This document shows, one piece after another, positions 38,035 to 45,871 of a stretch of 64,000 nucleotides of DNA. The notes beneath the pieces are model-generated. The model was not told where the DNA came from. It worked only from the letters and a program-made list of their open reading frames with translations, and searched no databases. Source of the stretch: CAZHHH01 sp052400685 (GTDB lineage: Bacteria > Bacteroidota > Bacteroidia > Bacteroidales > Marinilabiliaceae). The position numbers and the translations under genes are program-made. Location: the NCBI GenBank assembly GCA_052400685.1, contig JBQTGJ010000004.1; one strand, written 5' to 3'. The first letter of the stretch is position 1, and every line of letters begins with the position of its first letter.

Positions 38035-38325
38035 CCAAATCAAAATTAATTTGGCGCCTTAAAATTTTTCTGGAAGCCAAATCAAAATTAGTTTGGCATC
38101 TTAAAATTTTTCTGAGAGCCAAATCAAAATTATTTGGCATCTTAAAATTTTTCTGAGAGCTAAATCAAAATTAATTAGCGTCCTAAAATTTTTCTGAGAG
38201 CTAAATCAAAATTATTTGGCGTCTTAAAATTTTTTAGGAAGCCAAATCAAAATTAGTTTGCGCCTTAAAATTTTTCTGACAGTCAAATCAAAATTAGTTG
38301 GCGTCCTAAAATTTTTCTGATAAAA
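38035..38325. repeat. Seven-unit 41-42 bp tandem array
   Basis: CAAATCAAAATTA recurs with CAAAATT starting at about 38041, 38083, 38125, 38166, 38207, 38248 and 38289, each followed by GGC, TTAAAATTTTTCT and AG. Each unit has a GCCAAAT / ATTTGGC inverted repeat and an AAAATTTT palindrome. There are no unique spacers, so it is not CRISPR. It occupies the 835-base gap between rlpA and gapA together with a family-L copy. Confidence 0.85.
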
Positions 38326-38567
38326 AATCTGATTTTTTCGTACCGATAAAAATGTTAAAGTCTACCAAATCAGTTTTAATTGGGTATAACAAATCATTTT
38401 CATACCCAATCAAAAAAATTGAAGTCTCACCTGCCTTAGGCTCTCACTTTGCGGGCCTCTCTTGTCTGCCTAAGTAGCCAATACATCTAACCCAAAATAC
38501 AAAGGCACAAAATAACAAAGCATTTATTAAGCAAGGGAGGCACCCTGTCATAAATCTCAGATAGACT

Positions 38568-38603
38568 AAAAAAGCCGCTTCTGAAACAGAAGCGGCTTTT
38601 TTT
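38568..38603 (-). terminator. Terminator after gapA
   Basis: AAAAAGCCGCTTCT and AGAAGCGGCTTTTT are perfectly inverted across GAAAC. It lies 22 bases beyond the gapA stop codon on the minus strand. Confidence 0.92.
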
Positions 38604-38625
38604 AAATTATAGATATGCCTTATGA

Positions 38626-39639
38626 TTAAGCATGATCAACTTTATTCATATGTTGAATCAATTCAACCACTTTAGTAGAATAACCCATTTCGTTATCATA
38701 CCAGCTAACAACTTTTACAAAGTTGTCATTCAAGGAAATACCAGCATCAGCGTCAAAAGTAGAAGTTCTGGTTTCGCCAACAAAATCGTTAGAAACAACA
38801 GCATCTTCGGTATATCCAAGAACGCCTTTTAATTCGCCTTCAGAAGCTTCCTTCATAGCAGCACAAACGGCAGCATAAGAAGCGGGCTTAGCCAAACGAC
38901 AAGTTAAGTCAACCACAGAAACATCGGGGGTTGGAACACGGAAAGCCATACCGGTTAATTTGCCATTCAATTCAGGAATAACTTTACCAACAGCTTTAGC
39001 TGCACCAGTAGAAGAAGGAATAATGTTCTGACCAGCACCGCGACCACCTCTCCAGTCTTTCATAGAAGGACCATCAACAGTTTTTTGAGTAGCAGTAGTA
39101 GCATGAACAGTGGTCATCAAACCTTCAACAATACCAAATTTATCATTCAAAACTTTAGCAATAGGAGCCAGACAGTTGGTGGTACATGAAGCGTTAGAAA
39201 CAAAATTCATGTCTTTGGTATATTTGTCGAGGTTAACACCGCAAACAAACATTGGGGTATCGTCTTTAGAAGGTGCAGACATAATTACTTTTTTGGCACC
39301 AGCAGCAACGTGACCTTGGGCTTTTTCTTTGGTTAAGAATAAACCAGTTGATTCAACCACGTATTCAGCACCCACTTCATTCCATTTCAAATCAGCAGGA
39401 TTTCTTTCTGAAGTCACGCGGATAACGTTACCGTTAACAACTAATTTACCATCTTTAACTTCAACAGTACCATTGAACCGACCATGAGTAGAGTCGTATT
39501 TCAACATATAAGCCATATACTCAACGTCAATAAGGTCATTGATACCTACAACCTGAACGTTGTCGAAATTTTGAGCGGCACGAAAAACCAAACGGCCAAT
39601 ACGGCCGAAACCGTTGATCCCAATTTTAATTTTTGACAT
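38626..39639 (-). CDS. gapA: Glyceraldehyde-3-phosphate dehydrogenase, type I
   Basis: This glycolytic NAD-dependent enzyme (337 residues) has the N-terminal IGINGFGRIGRLVFRA nucleotide fold and the catalytic cysteine in SNASCTTNCLAPIAKV. The later YDNEMGYSTKVVELI is also typical. It has its own promoter (39713-39744) and terminator. Confidence 0.97.
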   Translation of the reverse strand: MSKIKIGINGFGRIGRLVFRAAQNFDNVQVVGINDLIDVEYMAYMLKYDSTHGRFNGTVEVKDGKLVVNGNVIRVTSERNPADLKWNEVGAEYVVESTGLFLTKEKAQGHVAAGAKKVIMSAPSKDDTPMFVCGVNLDKYTKDMNFVSNASCTTNCLAPIAKVLNDKFGIVEGLMTTVHATTATQKTVDGPSMKDWRGGRGAGQNIIPSSTGAAKAVGKVIPELNGKLTGMAFRVPTPDVSVVDLTCRLAKPASYAAVCAAMKEASEGELKGVLGYTEDAVVSNDFVGETRTSTFDADAGISLNDNFVKVVSWYDNEMGYSTKVVELIQHMNKVDHA

Positions 39640-39712
39640 TTTATTTCTGTTTTAAGTGATTATTGCATAGTAAAGCCCGAAAATTCATAGGCTGTTATAA
39701 TTTTTTGCGCTA

Positions 39713-39744
39713 CAAAAATATAAAATCATAACCAAACAGTCAAA
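39713..39744 (-). promoter_or_regulatory. Promoter of gapA
   Basis: On the minus strand TTTG (39741-39744), 20 bases and TATTTTTG (39713-39720) match the Bacteroidota consensus fully. The transcript would start near 39706, about 67 bases before the ATG. Confidence 0.75.
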
Positions 39745-39862
39745 CAATGCCACCTCCGATTTGAGCTTTGAAATGTGAAATGAAGTTAAAGCCTTTCTAT
39801 TATAATTGACTCATTTTAAGAAATAACACAGTACCCTCGGGGAAAGGGCGGTTTTTCGGCAT

Positions 39863-39888
39863 AAAAAAAGGAAACCTCAAGGCTTCCT
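39863..39888 (-). terminator. Terminator after the 41-residue lipoprotein gene
   Basis: On the minus strand AGGAAGCC and GGTTTCCT pair across TTGA, followed by T7. It lies about 30 bases beyond the small gene's stop codon and supports that gene. Confidence 0.75.
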
Positions 39889-39916
39889 GTTAAATTTTTA
39901 AATGCATCAATAGCGA

Positions 39917-40042
39917 TCAGGCATTCACCGACACTTCAGCTTCAACCTGACCGTATGCAGGACAGGGTTGGGCTGATTTGCAGGATGAAAAAGTCAATGC
40001 TACAGTAAACAAAACCACCGCGAAAAGAACTATCTTCTTCAT
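39917..40042 (-). CDS. Very small lipoprotein (41 residues)
   Basis: The frame MKKIVLFAVVLFTVALTFSSC... encodes a clear lipoprotein signal with the lipobox Cys at residue 21 (FSSC), and a 20-residue mature tail (KSAQPCPAYGQVEAEVSVNA). The tail has one more Cys. The frame is followed by a good terminator, and a purine-rich stretch precedes the ATG. I recognise no family. Such short lipoproteins are often missed in annotation. Confidence 0.7.
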   Translation of the reverse strand: MKKIVLFAVVLFTVALTFSSCKSAQPCPAYGQVEAEVSVNA

Positions 40043-40234
40043 ATCCATTTTTTTTTGTAAAAATATATTAATTCGGTAATTATCACAAAAATGAGACCGT
40101 TTTATTCCTAAAAAACAATTAACCTATCAACTTCCCGGGTAGAACAAAAAACAGCAACATCTGATAATAAGATCGTTTAACGCAACAAAAACGACAAAGT
40201 TACAGGATCAGGCATATCAAACGTCAGCAAAAAA

Positions 40235-40366
40235 AAGCTGTTCTTTTGCTGATACTCGCTTTCGAAATAGTCATTTACACCAGTAAAAACGCATCCTCCA
40301 GGCTTCAAGAGCCTCAAAAATGAAGCTTCCTTATCTGACTCTTAATTTTTCGAACAGGCTCTATCT
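40235..40366. repeat. Degenerate family-R repeat
   Basis: The middle keeps CTCGCTTTCGAAATAGTCATTTACACCAGTAAA in the family order, and the right end has TTCGAACAGGCTCT. Terminal repeats are poor. Confidence 0.5.
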
Positions 40367-40403
40367 AAATCTTTTCAAAATAAGAGACTAAAATTATATT
40401 AAA

Positions 40404-40546
40404 TCGAATCAGACTATCAAGCCAACTTCTACGTTATATTTACTCTCAAATTAATTATAGAAACAAGTAAACACTCGTTTTCCGGGCTGCTCAATTATTG
40501 ATTTTTAACTCTATAAACCAAAACATTGACTCTATGGGCAGGTGCA
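40404..40546. repeat. Degenerate family-R repeat
   Basis: ATCAGACTATCAAGCCAACTTCTACGTTA at the left and ACTCTATGGGCAGGTGCA at the right follow the family order. It lies 90 bases upstream of the DUF6483 gene, so that gene is flanked by family-R repeats on both sides. Confidence 0.6.
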
Positions 40547-40636
40547 AATCTGCCCTTATCCTTCCATTTGTAATTCACAAAAGGCTATCTTCTATTAATC
40601 ATTTTTTATAGCTTTACCTTTTATAATATATCAATA

Positions 40637-41068
40637 ATGATCCAACGCGACTATATTTTGAGGATGATTGAAATGCTGGGCGAACTGGTCGCCGGCATTC
40701 TCAACTTAATAAAAAAAGGGGAACTTAAAAATGCAGAGCAAAAGATAGACCGGCTTTATTATGATCTTTTAAAGCAAGACGCAGGCTACTTCAATGACCT
40801 CAGCGAAGAAAATCTGACAGAAATTCTGCTTCAGCAACATAATTATACCAACGGACATCTGGAGATGCTTGCCGAGCTGATGTATGTTCAGGCAGAACTT
40901 TCAATGGCCCGCAAAGATTATGAAACAAGCTCCGACTGTTACAAAAAATCACTCAAGCTAACCCAGTTCATCAAAACTACAACCCGGTCATTCTCTCTCG
41001 AGAAACAAAATAGAGAATTAGAAATAAAGGATAAGCTGAAACACATTGAACAGACGAAACCTAACTAG
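40637..41068 (+). CDS. DUF6483 family protein
   Basis: The 143-residue, mostly helical protein begins MIQRDYILRMIEMLGELVAGIL, the pattern of DUF6483. A TPR-like region follows (AELSMARKDYETSSDCYKKSLKL, about residues 88-110) with a charged coiled tail. Its function is unknown. Its TAG stop codon (41066-41068) lies inside the left terminal repeat of the adjoining family-R element, so the repeat supplies the end of the gene. The histidine kinase gene follows after the repeat. Confidence 0.75.
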   Translation: MIQRDYILRMIEMLGELVAGILNLIKKGELKNAEQKIDRLYYDLLKQDAGYFNDLSEENLTEILLQQHNYTNGHLEMLAELMYVQAELSMARKDYETSSDCYKKSLKLTQFIKTTTRSFSLEKQNRELEIKDKLKHIEQTKPN

Positions 41069-41214
41069 TGTTTGTCTATAAAGTCAACTTCTGCGTTACG
41101 CTTGTCATAAAAACAGTCATTTACGAAAAGTAAACTCCTTGATTTTTATGACTTCGCAAGCCTTGAATTTGAACTTTATATTTTAAACACTTAGTTTATG
41201 GACAGACTCTAACT
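41063..41214. repeat. Full family-R repeat joined to a stop codon
   Basis: The ends are AACTAGTGTTTGTCTATAAA (41063-41082) and TTTATGGACAGACTCTAACT (41195-41214). The interior is almost identical to 30443-30594, including GTCATAAAAACAGTCATTTACG and TTTTTATGACTTC. The TAG of the DUF6483 gene is part of the left end. Confidence 0.85.
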
Positions 41215-41289
41215 AAATACGACGCGCCCTAAATCGGGTAAAGCCCCATCACAGAGTACTGGTTTAAGCAGCATAAAAAGGACAAATCA

Positions 41290-42246
41290 ATGGCACTAAT
41301 TATAACACTGGCTATTACAATTATTCTACAGTTCTTTGCCGCCTCGGTAGCGGTAAAACTAACAAAAGTGACCAAATATAACCTCTCCTGGATTTTAATA
41401 TCATTCGGATTTATATTTATGGCCGTTCAGCGACTGGCCGAATTTTTACCGTTTGTAACTGATTTTAAACCTCAGGATTTTCGGTTATTCTACACCTGGT
41501 TAGGAGCCATTACCAGTCTGTTTTTTGCGGTAGGCGTTTTTCTGATACAAAAAATATTCAAACACATAAAGCAGGTAGAACGCAAGACCCGAAACCAGGA
41601 AAAAGCACTTCTTAACGCTATAATACAAGCAGAAGAACGAGAACGCAGACGATTTGCCACCGAAATCCATGATGGACTGGGCCCCTTACTTTCGACCATC
41701 AAGATGTCGGTATCATCACTGGCCTCGGTCGAGACCAACCCCGAAAGCCTTCCTGTTATCCACAATACCAATTTGGTTATCAGCGAAGCCATTAAAAGCA
41801 TCCAGGAAATATCCAACAATCTAAGTCCACACGTACTAACCAACTTTGGGTTAGCCAAGGCAATCCGAAATTTCATCAACAAAATAAACCAAACCAAGGC
41901 AATAAAAATTAATTTTAAAACCAACGTCATTGATGTCCGTTATCAAGCAGGTCTCGAAATTGTGGTATATCGCTCAGTTTGTGAACTGTTGAACAACTCT
42001 ATTAAGCACTCCAAGGCAACCAAAATAAATATTGAGATGCAAAGCGACGGAACCCTCCTCGAAATATATTATAAAGATAATGGCATCGGATTTGACTCAA
42101 AAAAACTCTTTGTAAACGAAAAAGATCAGGGTTCTGGCTATTTTAATATGCTTAGCAGGGTAAAATCACTAAAAGGAAAATTAGATATCTCTTCAGAAAA
42201 AAATGAAGGGGTAAGTGTATATATTAAACTACCGGTAAATGGTTAA
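41290..42246 (+). CDS. Sensor histidine kinase, NarX/DesK (HisKA_3) type
   Basis: The 318-residue protein has three hydrophobic segments in residues 1-90, with no large sensor domain outside the membrane. A coiled linker follows, then the dimerisation box ERERRRFATEIHDGLGPLL with phospho-acceptor His127. The ATPase domain has ELLNNSIKHSKA (N box) and DNGIGFD (G1 box). It overlaps the response-regulator gene by 8 bases, so the two form a pair. The signal is unknown. Confidence 0.92.
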   Translation: MALIITLAITIILQFFAASVAVKLTKVTKYNLSWILISFGFIFMAVQRLAEFLPFVTDFKPQDFRLFYTWLGAITSLFFAVGVFLIQKIFKHIKQVERKTRNQEKALLNAIIQAEERERRRFATEIHDGLGPLLSTIKMSVSSLASVETNPESLPVIHNTNLVISEAIKSIQEISNNLSPHVLTNFGLAKAIRNFINKINQTKAIKINFKTNVIDVRYQAGLEIVVYRSVCELLNNSIKHSKATKINIEMQSDGTLLEIYYKDNGIGFDSKKLFVNEKDQGSGYFNMLSRVKSLKGKLDISSEKNEGVSVYIKLPVNG

Positions 42247-42892
42247 TTCAGCAGAGATAAAAATTTTTTTAGTCGACGACCACAATCTTTTTATTAATGG
42301 TTTGAAGATGCTCCTGAACTCCGTTAAGGGGTTTAAGGTAGTTGGAGAAGCCAGTAACGGGCAGGAATTTTTAGACCGCTTTATACCATTAAATCCAGAT
42401 ATCGTTTTAATGGACATTTCGATGCCTGTGATGGGTGGAGTTGAAGCGTCGCGTCTGGCCCTTGAAATGAACCCCGACCTAAAAATTATCACACTCTCGA
42501 TGTACGGCGATCAGGAATATTACACCCGTATGCTCGAAATTGGCGTAAAAGGATTTGTTTTGAAAGACAGCGACATCCAGGAAGTAAAAGCCGCCATAAC
42601 CTCTGTAGCTGAAGGCGGCAACTATTTTTCTCAACAACTTTTACGAGGCCTTATTTTGGGACGTAAAGAAATTGAGACATCAGAATTGAACGACGAACAA
42701 CTTTCCGAACGGGAATTGGAAGTCCTCATTGAGATATGTCAGGGACTCTCGAATAACGAAATTGCCGAAAAGCTATTCATCAGCAAGCGAACGGTAGAAA
42801 AACACAGGGCCAATGTCCTTTTCAAAACCAATTGTAAAAATACTGCAAGTTTAGTGGTGTATGCCATTCGCAATCATATTGTAGATATATAG
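42239..42892 (+). CDS. NarL/LuxR-type response regulator
   Basis: The 217-residue protein has a receiver domain with the acidic pair DD (residues 13-14), phospho-acceptor Asp59 (VLMDISMP) and the conserved Lys in FVLKDS. The C-terminal LuxR-type HTH (about 150-217) contains LSERELEVLIEICQGLSNNEIAEKLFISKRTVEKH. It is the partner of the overlapping kinase gene. Its stop codon is immediately followed by a family-R repeat. Targets are not identifiable from sequence. Confidence 0.93.
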   Translation: MVNSAEIKIFLVDDHNLFINGLKMLLNSVKGFKVVGEASNGQEFLDRFIPLNPDIVLMDISMPVMGGVEASRLALEMNPDLKIITLSMYGDQEYYTRMLEIGVKGFVLKDSDIQEVKAAITSVAEGGNYFSQQLLRGLILGRKEIETSELNDEQLSERELEVLIEICQGLSNNEIAEKLFISKRTVEKHRANVLFKTNCKNTASLVVYAIRNHIVDI

Positions 42893-43014
42893 GCTTGTTA
42901 CGCATACACTCAAAATGATCATTTACACCAGTCAATTCATGTTTTTCATGCTGCGTAAGGCCTGAATTTGAAATTTGTGAACCCAACACCCTCCTTTATG
43001 GGCAGGCACCTTTT
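42893..43014. repeat. Family-R repeat starting right after the response-regulator stop
   Basis: GGCTTGTTACGCATACACTCAAAATGATCATTTACACC and the right end CTTTATGGGCAGGCACC follow the family pattern. The left terminal repeat is shortened, so the element begins at the stop codon. Confidence 0.65.
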
Positions 43015-43144
43015 AGGCCCTTTCAACGAAAAAAAAGTTGAGCCCCTTTCTCAACTCAATCGGAAAACGTACGCCAAACAACCCATTATAACTAATAAGC
43101 AGAGACTCATTACAGCTAAGTCGAATCAAGAGCACAAATACAAT

Positions 43145-43177
43145 CAAAAAATTAGCCCAGGCATAAATCCCGGGCTA
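43145..43177 (-). terminator. Terminator of the fucose operon
   Basis: On the minus strand TTAGCCCGGG and CCTGGGCTAA pair with one mismatch across a 6-base loop, followed by T6. It lies about 40 bases beyond the aldolase stop codon. Confidence 0.82.
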
Positions 43178-43216
43178 AAAATATATTCATCAGTATGCAT
43201 CAAGAATCCATTTCCG

Positions 43217-44509
43217 TCAAAAAAAGACTCTTTTCAGTTCTTCAATTTCAGCAGCATTCATTGGTGCAAAATCGCCCAGAGATGCGCCCATCACCAATGA
43301 TTTAGCACTGAATTCGGCCACTTCGAGTCGATCAAAAGCCTGAAGTAATGAGTTCCCTGTCATTAAAACCGAATCATTTTCGATAATAACACCAGGGTTC
43401 TCTTTTGAAACCATTTTTGGAATTGTCATAACCCCTTCAAATTGGGATCCAAACTCAACATTCTCCATATCTTGCAAGAAAATCCAACTTTCAGGTATCG
43501 TACGAACATCGAGTTTTCGGTGAGTCACCCCATAGGCCATTAAATTTTCAGGTTGTGTAATTATTATGGCATTAATGGAAGGGTGCATTTCATAAATTTT
43601 TTGATGCATCCATGTAGACCGACTGGGGATTTTTGATGGTTCACATTTCCCATCTTGTATCTGAACAATATCATTCAGCTGAATATCCCATCGAATGGCA
43701 TCGGTAGGTGTAATCAAAAAATCGTTCCCTTTCCATCTCACCGAAACCGTACCGTAGGTGCTCATCATTAATCCCTGATCACAGGCTCTACGAACCATAT
43801 CCCGTATCAATAGCCTAATTTCTTTTTCATCGGAGGGATGCGAAACAGATTCCATCTGCGAAAAATTTACCGGAATTTTTGCTTCAAATAAGTCGAGTTG
43901 CTCTTCGGTAAGAAAATAAGGAGTTCCGACATTTTTTGCATTGATAAGCGTACGGCAAGAGAATTCCAATGTTTCAAAACGTTCATAAGCCTTTATTACA
44001 TCGCTACCACCTACCACAGCGCCATGATTCTCCATAATTACAGAATCAAATCCAAGTTTAAACTGTTCAGAAATAGAGTCTCCAAGTTTAGAACTACCGG
44101 GGATGTGATACTTAGCATACCCAATAGGTCCGCAAACCCTCTTTACCTGAGGAATAACATTCGTATTTGGAATTTGACGAACAATGCTAAAAGCAACCAA
44201 TGCTGGCGGATGAGCATGAACCACCGATTTAAGATCCGGACGGGCAGCATAAATTGCTTTATGAAACGGGTACTCCATCGAGGGGGTATGCGGACCAACA
44301 ATTTCGCCACCGGCCTTAACACACATAATATCGGTAGGTTTAAGAGATCCTTTATCCACGCCCGAAGGCGTCACCCACATATCGCCATTACTATCCATAA
44401 TGGAAATATTTCCACCCGACGTTGTCGTTAAACCCTTCTTATAAATACGATTAATAATCATAATTATTTGATCGCGGGGGTGTAACAAGTTCAAATTTCT
44501 TTCAGACAT
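43217..44509 (-). CDS. Two-domain class II aldolase/adducin protein (probable fuculose-phosphate aldolase)
   Basis: The 430-residue protein carries two class II aldolase/adducin folds. The N-terminal domain (about residues 8-205) keeps the FucA active-site pattern: Glu79 in PSMEYPFH, His98 and His100 in VVHAHPP, and His162 in ENHGAVVGG. The C-terminal domain (about 225-425) aligns along its length but has Ser298, Ile317, Gln319 and Asp379 at those positions. It therefore cannot bind the metal and is likely structural. Context (fucP, fucK, fucI upstream) supports cleavage of L-fuculose-1-phosphate to lactaldehyde and DHAP. It is the last gene of the operon. Confidence 0.85.
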   Translation of the reverse strand: MSERNLNLLHPRDQIIMIINRIYKKGLTTTSGGNISIMDSNGDMWVTPSGVDKGSLKPTDIMCVKAGGEIVGPHTPSMEYPFHKAIYAARPDLKSVVHAHPPALVAFSIVRQIPNTNVIPQVKRVCGPIGYAKYHIPGSSKLGDSISEQFKLGFDSVIMENHGAVVGGSDVIKAYERFETLEFSCRTLINAKNVGTPYFLTEEQLDLFEAKIPVNFSQMESVSHPSDEKEIRLLIRDMVRRACDQGLMMSTYGTVSVRWKGNDFLITPTDAIRWDIQLNDIVQIQDGKCEPSKIPSRSTWMHQKIYEMHPSINAIIITQPENLMAYGVTHRKLDVRTIPESWIFLQDMENVEFGSQFEGVMTIPKMVSKENPGVIIENDSVLMTGNSLLQAFDRLEVAEFSAKSLVMGASLGDFAPMNAAEIEELKRVFF

Positions 44510-44563
44510 TTTTTTTATTTTAATAATTCTAAAGTGTATATAACGCCATTTACAGGAGCCATA

Positions 44564-45862
44564 TCAAACCAGATCGGCTTTTTTCAACAGCCTATCAGCC
44601 CTGTAACCATAAACAGCAATAACAACAAAACAAATCAGCGGCAATACAAAAGAGACATTTACAGCAGGCAAAAAACCAATCTGGCCTAAATCGATAATAA
44701 AACCTTGCAATGGGGGCATTAAAGCACCGCCAACAATTGCCATAACCAGACCTGCAGCACCCAACGTGGCATCCTGTCCAACACCTCTTAAAGCAATCCC
44801 GTATATGGTCGGAAACATCAAAGACATAAACGCTGACGTGGCAACCAGACAATAAAGGCCAGTCATCCCCTCAATAAAAATAGCGCCTGAGATGGATATA
44901 ATGCCTCCAAATGCAAAATAGATGAGCAGAACTCTCGCATTCACATATTTCATCAAAAGAGTACTCACAAAACGGCTAAACAAAAACAAGCCCATCGCAA
45001 CAATATTAAACAGCTGTGCCGTTGCTTTGTCGATACCCAAATTGTCGGCATACTGAATAATAAAAGTCCAGCACATAATCTGAGCAGCTACATAAAACAC
45101 CTGAGCAATAACCCCTTCGCGATAATTTCTGTTGGAAAACAGTCGTTTGGCGGACTGCCATGGTTCAATTTTATCAGATTGATTAGTGACCGGTATTTTA
45201 ACAGCTGCGATGATAATAAACATCGCTATGACGACTAACCCAAGAATGACATAAGGATTTCGGATAATCATCAAATCATTGGTTCGTATGATGGCCTTAG
45301 TCGCTTCATCAAGAGTTGGAAAAATCAAATCACCTGCCGCATTCCTTTTGTCCGATTCAAGAGCAACCAAAACAACGCGCGAAGCGACAAACATACCCAA
45401 CAACGACCCCATGGGGTTAAAAGCCTGGGCCAGATTCAACCTTCGGGTTGCCGTTTTTTCGCTACCAAGGGACAAAATAAATGGATTGGCAGTGGTTTCT
45501 AAAAAGGCAAGACCAAAAGTCAGGATGTAAAGTGATAAGAGAAAAAAAGTAAACTCTTCATACCTCGCAGCCGGATAAAACAGTAACGCGCCAACGGCGT
45601 ATAAAGCGAGCCCCACCAGGATGCCTTTTTTATAAGTAAACCGCTGAACAAAAAGAGCCGCAGGAATAGCCATCGTGGCATACCCCCCATAAAATGCAAA
45701 CTGAATTAATGAAGCTTTTGCATTAGAAATTTCCATAACCGTTTTAAAGGCAGCCACCATTGGATTTGTAATGTCATTTGCAAATCCCCAAAGAGCAAAA
45801 AGACTGGTTATCAAAATAAAGGGCAATAAATACTTTTTAGGGACAACTTTTTCAGATTCCAT
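44564..45862 (-). CDS. fucP: L-fucose:H+ symporter permease
   Basis: The 432-residue major facilitator protein has about 12 membrane helices. It begins with a short charged N terminus, then LPFILITSLFALWGFANDITNPMVAAFK, a pattern typical of FucP. Acidic and asparagine residues in helix 1 (Asn-Asp) fit the proton and sugar sites of that family. It lies 9 bases after fucK and 54 bases before the aldolase gene, supporting one operon. Confidence 0.92.
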   Translation of the reverse strand: MESEKVVPKKYLLPFILITSLFALWGFANDITNPMVAAFKTVMEISNAKASLIQFAFYGGYATMAIPAALFVQRFTYKKGILVGLALYAVGALLFYPAARYEEFTFFLLSLYILTFGLAFLETTANPFILSLGSEKTATRRLNLAQAFNPMGSLLGMFVASRVVLVALESDKRNAAGDLIFPTLDEATKAIIRTNDLMIIRNPYVILGLVVIAMFIIIAAVKIPVTNQSDKIEPWQSAKRLFSNRNYREGVIAQVFYVAAQIMCWTFIIQYADNLGIDKATAQLFNIVAMGLFLFSRFVSTLLMKYVNARVLLIYFAFGGIISISGAIFIEGMTGLYCLVATSAFMSLMFPTIYGIALRGVGQDATLGAAGLVMAIVGGALMPPLQGFIIDLGQIGFLPAVNVSFVLPLICFVVIAVYGYRADRLLKKADLV

Positions 45863-45871
45863 AAGTAAAAA

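Noticed and set aside
37810..38049. Plus-strand frame of 79 codons upstream of rlpA
   Set aside because: It runs across a family-L repeat and the start of the tandem array on the opposite strand; composition follows the AT-rich DNA.
38035..38325. CRISPR array
   Set aside because: The units are joined directly, without unique spacers, at a 41-42 bp period, and no cas gene is in the window.
42968..43300. Open frame of 110 codons between the response regulator and the fuc operon
   Set aside because: It covers a family-R repeat, the fuc terminator and the 3' end of the aldolase gene on the other strand, so it is not a gene.
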